Positions 1 to 7,602 of a stretch of DNA of 64,000 nt are shown in pieces. Made by a program: the position numbers and the translations under genes. Below the pieces are notes generated by a model. The model was not told where the DNA came from. It searched no databases and was given only the letters and a program-made list of their open reading frames with translations. The stretch spans positions 124,001 through 188,000 of the forward strand of contig CANMBD010000003.1 in NCBI GenBank assembly GCA_947495985.1, read 5' to 3'. The DNA is from an uncultured Sphingomonadaceae bacterium. GTDB taxonomy: Bacteria; Pseudomonadota; Alphaproteobacteria; Sphingomonadales; Sphingomonadaceae. Within the stretch, counting starts at the first letter, position 1; each line of letters begins with the position of its first letter.

Positions 1-315
1 ATCATCTCCGGCTGGCGGGCGACGGACAATGAGACCTCCAAACAGGGGCTTTTGATTGTCCATGATGATAGTGTCCTGAATCAAATTCGCGCTGATGGTT
101 ACGCTTTGCAGATGCGCAACCTTTATAACGCAGAGCCGGGAAAAACCTCTTCGATAGCTGTGCCGATTCACGGAAATGACGGCGAGCTTATCGGTTCTCT
201 GGCCATCATCTATTTCGCTTCCGCCCTGAAAGCCGGGCCGGCCGTTGAGCAGTTTTTTGGGCCACTGCAAAAAACTGCGTTGGCAATCCAACGGCAGATA
301 GAGACAGCCGTGTAA
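1..315 (+). CDS. IclR-family transcriptional regulator, C-terminal part (cut by window edge)
   Basis: Frame 1 is open from the first base to the TAA at 313-315, so only about the last 104 residues of a longer gene are present. The piece matches the effector-binding domain of IclR-type regulators: an IRADGYAL segment, then SSIAVPIHGNDGELIGSLAI, the usual end of the ligand-binding fold. The N-terminal winged HTH lies outside the window. The regulator ends 47 bp before a perfect CTATCCG-N5-CGGATAG palindrome that recurs through the next 16 kb, so it is the natural candidate to bind it (inference). MhpR-like aromatic-acid activators are a plausible subfamily, but the fragment is too short to decide. 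Confidence 0.8.
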   Translation: MISGWRATDNETSKQGLLIVHDDSVLNQIRADGYALQMRNLYNAEPGKTSSIAVPIHGNDGELIGSLAIIYFASALKAGPAVEQFFGPLQKTALAIQRQIETAV

Positions 316-362
316 CGGCTAGGATCGTAAATTGACCAAAAATCAGTTGTAAACGGCGCCTT

Positions 363-381
363 CTATCCGCGCATCGGATAG
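363..381. promoter_or_regulatory. Putative IclR-type operator, site 1 (CTATCCG-N5-CGGATAG)
   Basis: A perfect 7-bp inverted repeat (CTATCCG, spacer CGCAT, CGGATAG) lies in the 170-bp gap between the IclR-type gene and the FAD hydroxylase operon that starts at 486. The same element, with small changes, precedes the other operons of this region. It is read here as the operator of the hydroxylase operon. Confidence 0.75.
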
Positions 382-485
382 TCTGGGCAATCAGCATTAC
401 CGCAGAGCGAAGACTAGGGAACAAAGCCGTCCAGCGCATCGGTGTCGGCATCTATGCAAAAACAATTGGTGGTTGGAGCTATTGG

Positions 486-1691
486 ATGCAGCATCTTCGA
501 ACGCAAATAGTCATAGCTGGCGCCGGACCCGTGGGAACCGTTGCGGCTTTCTATTTGGCTAGCGAAGGAATCGACGTGATCTTGCTTGAATCCGGAAGCG
601 ATTGCGCACAGGATTTGCGGGCGTCCACCTTTCATCCTCCGACACTAGAGATGCTTGATCGGTTCGGGATTACCGAGAAATTGATCGCAAGGGGCCTCAA
701 GGCACCAATATACCATTTTCGAGAGCGGAATACAGGCGAGATCATCGATTTTGATCTCGGGGAAATTGCGGATACGACTGACTTTCCTTTTCGTATCCAG
801 TGTGAACAATATCACTTGTCCCGGATGTTAACCGAAAATGTGCTGAAACAGCCAAATGCTGACGTCCACTTTGACCATCGCGTTATCAGTTTTGACCAGG
901 ATCAGGATGGGGTGGATGTATATGCGGAAACTCCGAACGCGATCGTGCATGTTCGAGCTCAATTTCTTATCGGAGCGGACGGATCGAACAGTATCATCCG
1001 CAAATGGCTCGACACCGATTTCGATGGTTTCACTTATCCCGAAAAATTTCTTTGCTACACGACAACAGAAGCCCTTGAGCAAAAACTGCCCAATTTATGC
1101 TATGTAAATTACGTGTCCGATCCGGACGAATGGATGGTACTTTTAAAGGTGCCATCTCTCTGGCGGGTGCTGGTGCCAGCAAAAGAGGGTCAGGACGATA
1201 GTGAACTGCTGGCTGATGCGAAAAAGAACCAGGTTTTCGATGGTTTGCTGGGCAATGGGGAGGCTGTAGAAACGGAACATCGCACCATCTATCGCGTCCA
1301 TCAACGAGTGGCGAAACGCTTTATGCATGAACGGGTAGCGATTATCGGTGATGCGGCCCATCTCAATAATCCGATCGGTGGATTTGGAATGAACAGCGGC
1401 ATCCATGATGCCTTCAATCTTTGTGAGAAATTCGTTGGTATTTTCAAACGGAATAAGGATGCAACTACCTTGCTCGATATGTTTGAGCGGCAGCGCCGAA
1501 AAACCACGCATGATTTTATTCAGGCGCAAACGATAAGAAATATGGAATATCTCTCCAGAGGCGAAGGATTGGAGCACCAGCAGCGCAAGAACGAGATGCA
1601 GCGGGTCCATGAAGATCCGATGGCACGGCGGGAATTTCTATTGCGCCAATCTATGATACAAAGCCTCGAACAGGAAAAGGAATTGGTTTGA
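486..1691 (+). CDS. FAD-dependent aromatic hydroxylase (class A flavoprotein monooxygenase)
   Basis: A 401-residue single-component flavin monooxygenase of the PHBH/UbiH fold. The Rossmann motif GAGPVG is at residues 12-17, the GADG motif that contacts FAD/NADPH near 163, and GDAAHLNNPIGGFGMNSG, the GD motif that binds the FAD ribityl chain, near 287. It lacks the C-terminal thioredoxin-like domain of the longer phenol hydroxylases. Family members use NAD(P)H and O2 to hydroxylate activated aromatic or N-heteroaromatic rings in the cytoplasm. It is first in a three-gene operon behind an IclR-type operator and overlaps the next gene by 4 bp. The substrate cannot be read from the sequence; pyridine- or phenol-type acids are possible because a maleate-isomerase/AMDase-fold gene follows. 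Confidence 0.85.
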   Translation: MQHLRTQIVIAGAGPVGTVAAFYLASEGIDVILLESGSDCAQDLRASTFHPPTLEMLDRFGITEKLIARGLKAPIYHFRERNTGEIIDFDLGEIADTTDFPFRIQCEQYHLSRMLTENVLKQPNADVHFDHRVISFDQDQDGVDVYAETPNAIVHVRAQFLIGADGSNSIIRKWLDTDFDGFTYPEKFLCYTTTEALEQKLPNLCYVNYVSDPDEWMVLLKVPSLWRVLVPAKEGQDDSELLADAKKNQVFDGLLGNGEAVETEHRTIYRVHQRVAKRFMHERVAIIGDAAHLNNPIGGFGMNSGIHDAFNLCEKFVGIFKRNKDATTLLDMFERQRRKTTHDFIQAQTIRNMEYLSRGEGLEHQQRKNEMQRVHEDPMARREFLLRQSMIQSLEQEKELV

Positions 1692-2458
1692 TGCCGATCA
1701 AGCCGCGTCCTAATCCCGATAGTCTGGGCTGGCGCAAATTATTTGGTGTGCTTGGCCCATCCACCAATACAGTCGTTCAACCTGATTTTGATGATCTGCG
1801 CCCAAATGGCGTGACTAATCACTATAGCCGGATAGTGGTGGCAGACGCGCAAGCCATATCGGATGAAACGTTCATGGCCGGAACCCTTGAAATATCAAAT
1901 AATACGCTGGAGGCAGTGCAAGGGGTCTTAACTTGCAATCCCGACTATCTGGTCATGGGCATGTCGGCTGTCACCTTTTATGGTGGTGCGGAAGGTGCCT
2001 TGAAATGGCGGGAGAATATTGAGCGGGAGGCGGGCCTCAGTCTCTGCACCGGATCGCAATCCTTGATTGAGGCTTTTGGCGTATATGGCGGCATTGGCAA
2101 AATAGCGGTGCTTTCTCCTTATTATCCATCCGCCAACCAGCAGGTTGCCCAATTTATGGCAGACTATGGCATCGAGACCGTTCGAGATAGCTGCCTACGC
2201 TGCCCAAGCTGGACTTCGATAGCGCAAGTGCCTTCCTCCACCTTACGCGAAGAATTGCGAAAGCTGGATGGTGATGATGTGGATGCATTGGTGCAGGTTG
2301 GTACGAATCTTTCGATGACCCGGCTTGCAGCGGCAGCTGAGCTATATCTTGGCAAACCGGTAATCGCAATTAACACAGCAACCTACTGGAATGCGTTGCG
2401 CCAAAATGGCATCACCGACCAAATCGCCGGTTTCGGGCGATTAATGGAAGAATTTTAG
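1688..2458 (+). CDS. Arylmalonate decarboxylase / maleate isomerase-like protein (Asp/Glu racemase superfamily), catalytic Cys missing
   Basis: A 256-residue protein that follows Bordetella arylmalonate decarboxylase along most of its length, including an MGxS(x)xFYxGA segment, a GLxxCT segment, and the ending GFGRLMEEF against GYGRLFDES. Superfamily members use one or two cysteines for proton transfer (isomerases, racemases, decarboxylases). Here the segment equivalent to LLSCGG reads LVQVGTNL, so the cysteine position is Gly. The first pocket segment is MGMSA, with Gly where maleate isomerases have Cys. The chemistry may therefore differ or be lost. It overlaps the upstream hydroxylase by 4 bp (ATGA) and is followed 10 bp later by the deacetylase, which suggests a ring-hydroxylation route through a dicarboxylic intermediate (inference). 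Confidence 0.75.
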   Translation: MMPIKPRPNPDSLGWRKLFGVLGPSTNTVVQPDFDDLRPNGVTNHYSRIVVADAQAISDETFMAGTLEISNNTLEAVQGVLTCNPDYLVMGMSAVTFYGGAEGALKWRENIEREAGLSLCTGSQSLIEAFGVYGGIGKIAVLSPYYPSANQQVAQFMADYGIETVRDSCLRCPSWTSIAQVPSSTLREELRKLDGDDVDALVQVGTNLSMTRLAAAAELYLGKPVIAINTATYWNALRQNGITDQIAGFGRLMEEF

Positions 2459-2468
2459 AAAGCCCGCC

Positions 2469-3386
2469 ATGCTCGAATATGATTATGTTCCGCTGCCCCA
2501 CCGCAATCCTATCAAATGGCCAGGGGGAGAGGGTCTGGCGATCATCTTTACCTTCAATCTCGAAACCTGGGATCTGACCAAAGAAACGGACAAGCCATAT
2601 TATGCGGGCGGTCCTGCAATCCTACCCGATATTCTACCCGGCAATATTCCTGATTTCCCCAATTACAGTTGGCGGGAATATGGACAGCGCGTCGGCATTT
2701 GGCGGCTGCTCGAATTGTTCGATGAAATGAACATTGCGGCGAGTTGCACTACCAATGCCGTGACCTTCGAGCGGCGGGGTGCCATGACGGACGCCGTTCT
2801 GCAGCGTGGATGGGAACTACTCGCCCATAATTTCGAACAAGGCGAATTGCTGACAAATTATGCAAAGGATGAAGCCGCTGAACGAGACGTCATATTGCGC
2901 TCGATCGAGACCTATGAAAAACATGTCGGACGGATGCCAGTTGGCTGGCTATCCTCTTCCTTGCGCGGCACTATGAACACGGCAGGAATATTGGCTCAGC
3001 AGGGTTTCAAATTTTACTGCGACATTATGAACGATGATCAACCCTTCATGATCCGGACGCAGCATGGTCCGATTGTTGGCCTGCCTTATTCCAACGTCAT
3101 CAATGATTTCACCATGGTCACCCGGCAATCACTGACGACAGATCAGTTTCGCGACCAGTTGATTGAGGAATTTGATGCGCTCTATGCCGACGGCAAAAAG
3201 ACTGCGCGGATCATGAATATCGGCCTGCATCCCCATGTTTCCGGCCGGGCTCATCGAATCCGCGCCTTGCGTGAATTTGTTGTACATGTGCAGTCTCATG
3301 ATGGTGTCTGGTGGCCCAAACGCGAGGAAATCGCAGACTGGTATGCGGACAATCACGAGGCCCATTTTCCGGGGCAATTGGGTTAA
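2469..3386 (+). CDS. Polysaccharide-deacetylase (NodB) superfamily protein, PuuE/allantoinase-like
   Basis: A 305-residue protein resembling the metal-dependent NodB-fold amidohydrolases of the PuuE type rather than chitin deacetylases. Family landmarks are the YGQRVGIWRLLELFDE segment near residues 72-90, a late LHPHVSGRAHRIRALREF segment that provides a metal or catalytic His, and the C-terminal WWPKREEIADW. The usual HGWRW metal motif is replaced by AHNFEQGE near 118, which keeps a His but not the HGW context, and the early acidic motif is NLETW. Relatives hydrolyse C-N bonds such as allantoin or N-acyl groups. Third gene of the hydroxylase operon; it converges on the aldehyde dehydrogenase with 15 bp between stops. 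Confidence 0.72.
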   Translation: MLEYDYVPLPHRNPIKWPGGEGLAIIFTFNLETWDLTKETDKPYYAGGPAILPDILPGNIPDFPNYSWREYGQRVGIWRLLELFDEMNIAASCTTNAVTFERRGAMTDAVLQRGWELLAHNFEQGELLTNYAKDEAAERDVILRSIETYEKHVGRMPVGWLSSSLRGTMNTAGILAQQGFKFYCDIMNDDQPFMIRTQHGPIVGLPYSNVINDFTMVTRQSLTTDQFRDQLIEEFDALYADGKKTARIMNIGLHPHVSGRAHRIRALREFVVHVQSHDGVWWPKREEIADWYADNHEAHFPGQLG

Positions 3387-3401
3387 TATCGCTGGGTAGG
3401 T

Positions 3402-4916
3402 TTAAACGATCGCGCAGACCGTCTTCAGATCAAGATAATTGTCCATTGCCGCCTGACCGCTGTCCCGACCGAAGCCGGATTGCTTCATTCCGCCAATGGG
3501 AAGCGAGGCATCATACATAGCATGACTGTTGATCCAGACAGTTCCTGCCTTGATCCGACTTGCTAATCGGGTCGCGCTAGACAAGCCTTCGGTCCAGATG
3601 CCCGCCGCGAGGCCATAAGGGCTGTCATTGGCGAACGTGACCATTTCATCAACGTCATCAAAAGGCGTGACTACCAGCACAGGTCCAAAGACTTCCTCCT
3701 GAACTATGCGCGAGTCTGACTTGGCATCGGCCACCACAGCGGGCGAGACGAAACTCTGGTTCACCCCCAGTGTCTCCCCGCCGCATATGACTGAAGCACC
3801 ATCATTTTTGCTCTCTGACACATAATTCGCCACTTTTGCTGCATGTTTGGCGGATACCAGTGGTCCCATCTGTGTTGCGGGATCCAAACCATGGCCCAAT
3901 TTCATCTCAGCGGCGGTTTCGGCAACGCCCTCGACCACTTCATCATATATCGAGCGATGCGCGTAGAGGCGTGACCCTGCGATGCAAACTTGACCGCCAT
4001 TGAAGAAAATGGCGTTCGCTGCACCAGGAATGGCAGCACTCAAATCGGCATCTGGCATGATGATAACCGGCGATTTTCCGCCAAGTTCCAAAGTGACCCG
4101 CTTCAAATTACCCTTAGAGGCCTCAAGAATTTTCCGGCCAGTAGCGGTGGATCCGGTGAAGGTAATTTTGTCGACATCCTGATGAGCCGCCAAGGCCGCG
4201 CCGGCCTCATTGCCATAACCGGTAACCAGATTGACCACGCCATTTGGCAATCCCGCTTCCTGCATTAGCTGGAGCAAACGTATGGCGGTCAGCGAGGTGT
4301 CTTCCGACGGCTTGAGCACAATCGTGCAGCCAGCCGCTAGGGCCGGAGCAAGCTTCATTGCCGTCAATACCAGTGGTGAATTCCAGGGAACAATCGCCCC
4401 AACAACGCCGACAGGCACTTTTTGCGTATAGGCAAAAACCTCTTTACCTTCGGGCTGATAGTTTATCGATGTCGGGATGGTAGATCCCTCAATCTTGGTT
4501 GCCATGCCGGAAAAATAGCGAAACTGATTGATCGCACCGGGTATTTCCGCCCACCGACCAACATAAAGCGCCTTGCCTTGATCAAGCGATTCCAGCTCGG
4601 CCAGTTCGTCGATATTGGTTTCCATGATATCGGCAATGCGCCACAATAGCTGACTGCGCTCCATCGGTGTCATGGCATACCAAGGACCGGCTTCAAAGGC
4701 GTTGCGAGCTGCACTAACTGCCGCGTCCACATCGGCTGAACCGCCACGGGCAACATGCCCGATGACTTCGCCGGTTGCCGGATCACATGTTTCGAATGTT
4801 TCTCCGCTGGCGCTTTCGACCCATTGGCCGTCCAACAACAATGTGTGCGTTTTGGCTGCAAGAAAGGCTTCTGTTTCCTGGCTGATAGGTCCGCGAGTGC
4901 AATTGATATCGGTCAT
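3402..4916 (-). CDS. NAD(P)-dependent aldehyde dehydrogenase
   Basis: A 504-residue ALDH-superfamily enzyme that oxidises an aldehyde to the acid. The NAD-binding region shows PWNSPLVLTAMKLAPALAAG, the general-base Glu sits in LELGGKSP (about residue 277), and the catalytic Cys is in GGQVCIAGS (about 310). The EEVFGPVL and C-terminal GGMKQSGFGRD signatures are present and the length is standard. It lies downstream of the DUF1838 gene on the same strand with 63 bp between them, so the two probably share the operator at 6075-6093. Within this region it would handle an aldehyde from side-chain or ring breakdown (inference). Confidence 0.9.
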   Translation of the reverse strand: MTDINCTRGPISQETEAFLAAKTHTLLLDGQWVESASGETFETCDPATGEVIGHVARGGSADVDAAVSAARNAFEAGPWYAMTPMERSQLLWRIADIMETNIDELAELESLDQGKALYVGRWAEIPGAINQFRYFSGMATKIEGSTIPTSINYQPEGKEVFAYTQKVPVGVVGAIVPWNSPLVLTAMKLAPALAAGCTIVLKPSEDTSLTAIRLLQLMQEAGLPNGVVNLVTGYGNEAGAALAAHQDVDKITFTGSTATGRKILEASKGNLKRVTLELGGKSPVIIMPDADLSAAIPGAANAIFFNGGQVCIAGSRLYAHRSIYDEVVEGVAETAAEMKLGHGLDPATQMGPLVSAKHAAKVANYVSESKNDGASVICGGETLGVNQSFVSPAVVADAKSDSRIVQEEVFGPVLVVTPFDDVDEMVTFANDSPYGLAAGIWTEGLSSATRLASRIKAGTVWINSHAMYDASLPIGGMKQSGFGRDSGQAAMDNYLDLKTVCAIV

Positions 4917-4979
4917 AGGCTATTTTCTATCCGTAAACCTCAAAACTGACCAGACTGCAAAACTTCAACTGCTCGTCGC

Positions 4980-6005
4980 TCAAAATTTCGGCGGTTTTGC
5001 CTTTGCCACCGGAATAACGCCATCCGCTGGGAGAGGGGCTGGTTTCTGTTCACGGGCATACCATTCTAGCGAAGATAGTGATGGTTCTTCCCAAGTTTCA
5101 GGTGCCTCGAGATATTTAGGATAATGTTTGGCTGTATATTCAACGATTTTCGGATCGGCGAGATCCAGCGTATCTCCGGAACCCATGAAGCAAGTATACA
5201 CACAATGGCCTTCGGAAGGCCCCATCAGCATCCATGGTAACCATGGTGTGATCCTATTCCAGGTGCCGCGTGTTTCTATCGCGGTGAGATCGGGATTTTG
5301 CATTTCGTCCCAGTCAATCTGGTAGAGAAAAATTTCGGAAACCTGATTAAACTTGCCCCCACTCTCACGCGGCCATTTTTCAGGTTGAAGGGCAGCAGGA
5401 TAGAAGAGGTTAATCCGGCTCGCCAGATTGAGCGATTTGCCCTTCCGCTGCCAATCCATGAGAAAAGGAATTTTCGGCGGCGGCGCAGCGTTCAAGCCAC
5501 CATAGGTAGGCGGTGCATAAAAATAGTCTGTAATAGTGTGGTTGAAGGGATCGTTAGCGATAGGAACAACTCGGACTTTTTCGTTGAGATAAGGGTTTTC
5601 CCATTCTTCCAGAACTTCGCCGGTTTTCAAATCGGTATAAAATCCCACTTCGCGTAACACTTTTCGATAGCCCGGATCTTCACCTTCAATCGTTGGCATG
5701 AGTTTGGCTACGGAAAATCCAGAAAAACCAACCAAGTCACGGATCTTCTCGCCCGGTAGCACACCGTGGACCACACCAGAATACCATCCATATTTCGTGG
5801 ATTGCATATCGGTATTGCCCATGATCCGCGCAAAGGCTTCCCGGTTTCCTGCCGTTGTTGTGAGGTCGAGATAGTCACCCTTCAGATTTCTGTCGACGCC
5901 GGCTAATGGTTTTTTCCCTTGTTTCTTTGCTGCGGCAGAGCTTGTCCCAAATGCGAGACTGGCAGCTCCGGCCATTCCACCAACGATAAGATTTCTTCGA
6001 TTCAT
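4980..6005 (-). CDS. Exported DUF1838-family protein
   Basis: A 341-residue protein with a Tat-like N-terminus (MNRRNLIVGGMAGAASLAFG, then an Ala-rich cleavage region around residue 25), so it is probably translocated folded to the periplasm. The rest matches the DUF1838 family, rich in Trp/Tyr/Pro, with segments such as WENPYLNEKVRVVPI and GTWNRITPWLPWMLMG. The family has no established function that I know of; members are often found in sphingomonad catabolic loci. It is preceded by an IclR-type operator centred about 80 bp upstream and followed by the ALDH gene. Confidence 0.75.
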   Translation of the reverse strand: MNRRNLIVGGMAGAASLAFGTSSAAAKKQGKKPLAGVDRNLKGDYLDLTTTAGNREAFARIMGNTDMQSTKYGWYSGVVHGVLPGEKIRDLVGFSGFSVAKLMPTIEGEDPGYRKVLREVGFYTDLKTGEVLEEWENPYLNEKVRVVPIANDPFNHTITDYFYAPPTYGGLNAAPPPKIPFLMDWQRKGKSLNLASRINLFYPAALQPEKWPRESGGKFNQVSEIFLYQIDWDEMQNPDLTAIETRGTWNRITPWLPWMLMGPSEGHCVYTCFMGSGDTLDLADPKIVEYTAKHYPKYLEAPETWEEPSLSSLEWYAREQKPAPLPADGVIPVAKAKPPKF

Positions 6006-6074
6006 AACGGGGGCTCCTTCATACCAAGATAGTCCTAACCCAAGCGTGATGCGTCGGTCTTATCGTAGCATATT

Positions 6075-6093
6075 CTATCCGCAGATCGGATAA
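6075..6093. promoter_or_regulatory. Putative IclR-type operator, site 2
   Basis: CTATCCG-CAGAT-CGGATAA, an inverted repeat with one mismatch in the last base of the right arm and the same 5-bp spacer as site 1. It lies in the gap between the M24 gene and the DUF1838 gene, 70 bp upstream of the DUF1838 start at 6005. Confidence 0.72.
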
Positions 6094-6146
6094 TCTCTAT
6101 TGCTAGCATAGTATCTAGCCATGATGTTCCGATGGCCCCCAATAGT

Positions 6147-7457
6147 TCACACAATAATGGTGGGATTGCTGACATCGTGAATGGGTATGCATCCATCCTT
6201 TGTGATCAGCGTCAAGTCTTCCAGATGTGCTGTCCCCTGGGTTGTCGCCTCCATTAGCGGGCAATCGACGCTGATGATCATGCCCGGTTCCAGCATTGTA
6301 TCGATTGGTGCGCCGCTTTGATCCACCATGGGCTGTTCGGTATGGGCCAGGCCAACGCAATGCGGATTAAATGGAACGTTGAGGCTTTGTCCCATCTTCT
6401 TGACGATATCGGCTCCAGCTGTTCTTATCTCAGAGAAGCGCATGCCCGGTTTTAGTTGCCCTCTCAGCTCATTCCAGGCCAGTCCAGTGGTCTTAACTTT
6501 CGTTGCCATAGGCTCCAACGGCTCTCCCATGAAAATTGTCCGGCCATAGTCACCATGATAGCCTTGCAAGCTGCTGACGCAGTCGATGAGGATGCTGGCC
6601 CCGTCGACAAATTCCTCATCATAGGCTTCGTCGATCGCACCATTCACAACCATGAAACCCGGAAGGTTACCCAATCGCGAAACCTCGGCGTTGAAATAGT
6701 TTCTGACGTTTTTGATCGTGCCGAGTGTCCGAATTTGACGAGCGGTTTTTTGAGCCGCCGCAACATTCGCGCTCGAAGCCGCAGTCATAACGGCAATCTC
6801 CCAATCGGTCTTGATCAGACGAAGGCTTTTTATCACATATTCTGTGTCCTGAACTCTTTTGGTCTCGAACGTACTTTCGATTGTCATGCCCGCTTCCATG
6901 CAATCGAAACCCAATTTGTGCTGATCGATTCCCAGATTGTCGCACGCGGCGGTCACAGCTGACCGCGTTGACGCAAAAAATGGCCCCGCATCGGATGTTG
7001 CTTGCCTTCGTCTCGCTTCGCGCAGGGGTAGCTGGTTATCCGGCGGATTGGCGAGATAGGAAGCGCCGGCAATTTCATCATCATTCTTGCCTGTCACAAG
7101 ATAGGGTAGGACGCCATCCGACAAGCCGGGATCAACGGTTGTGAAGTAATAAGCAAATTGCGGCAAAACATAAATTATTGGCGATTTTTCATGCGCAGGA
7201 ATAATCGCAAAGGCAGTGTCCGCAAAGCCGAGCCGGGTGGTCAATGGCCGATTGCCTGTTGCGTAGAAAATATTCTCCGGACGCCCGACTATGATCGCAT
7301 CCAATCCAGCCTGCTTCAAAAGAAAGGAGGCGCGCGCACGGTCGATGCCAGGATTGGTTGCAGCAATTGTAACTGGTCGCTTTTCGGTGGCCTTAGCCGG
7401 CATGACTGCAACGATGCCGCCGGTTGCGCTTATCGTTAGAAAAGTGCGTCTGTCCAT
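6147..7457 (-). CDS. Exported M24-family (creatinase / Xaa-Pro aminopeptidase-like) protein
   Basis: A 436-residue pita-bread-fold protein with a short Tat-like leader (MDRRTFLTISATGG). An N-terminal creatinase-type domain precedes the C-terminal catalytic domain. Candidate metal ligands are Asp in ILIDCVSSLQGYHGDYGRT (two Asp), His in HCVGLAH, and Glu in AHLEDLTLI. The fourth position, normally Glu in a VxIEPG-type motif, reads SVDCPLME, so an Asp or a neighbouring residue replaces it. Family activities include dipeptide and creatine hydrolysis, and some members are inactive. It stands alone between the DUF1838 gene and a TonB receptor, with an everted copy of the operator half-sites about 70 bp upstream. 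Confidence 0.8.
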   Translation of the reverse strand: MDRRTFLTISATGGIVAVMPAKATEKRPVTIAATNPGIDRARASFLLKQAGLDAIIVGRPENIFYATGNRPLTTRLGFADTAFAIIPAHEKSPIIYVLPQFAYYFTTVDPGLSDGVLPYLVTGKNDDEIAGASYLANPPDNQLPLREARRRQATSDAGPFFASTRSAVTAACDNLGIDQHKLGFDCMEAGMTIESTFETKRVQDTEYVIKSLRLIKTDWEIAVMTAASSANVAAAQKTARQIRTLGTIKNVRNYFNAEVSRLGNLPGFMVVNGAIDEAYDEEFVDGASILIDCVSSLQGYHGDYGRTIFMGEPLEPMATKVKTTGLAWNELRGQLKPGMRFSEIRTAGADIVKKMGQSLNVPFNPHCVGLAHTEQPMVDQSGAPIDTMLEPGMIISVDCPLMEATTQGTAHLEDLTLITKDGCIPIHDVSNPTIIV

Positions 7458-7526
7458 TCGTCTAGTCCTCAGTTAAAGGCTCGTATCAGGTACTCGTTAC
7501 CAGATTGTGCCCCACAGAATAACGGA

Positions 7527-7546
7527 CGAATAGATAATTCTATCCG
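7527..7546. promoter_or_regulatory. Partial or everted IclR-type half-sites
   Basis: CGAATAG-ATAATT-CTATCCG: the same arms as the regional palindrome but pointing outward, with one mismatch. It lies 70 bp upstream of the M24 gene start. It may be a degenerate operator or chance; it is listed because every other unit in the region has a proper site. Confidence 0.35.
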
Positions 7547-7602
7547 CCCGCTACTTTTCCCCCAAACGCGCATCGGCAGCACGAGCTGAAAGACGAAACC
7601 GA

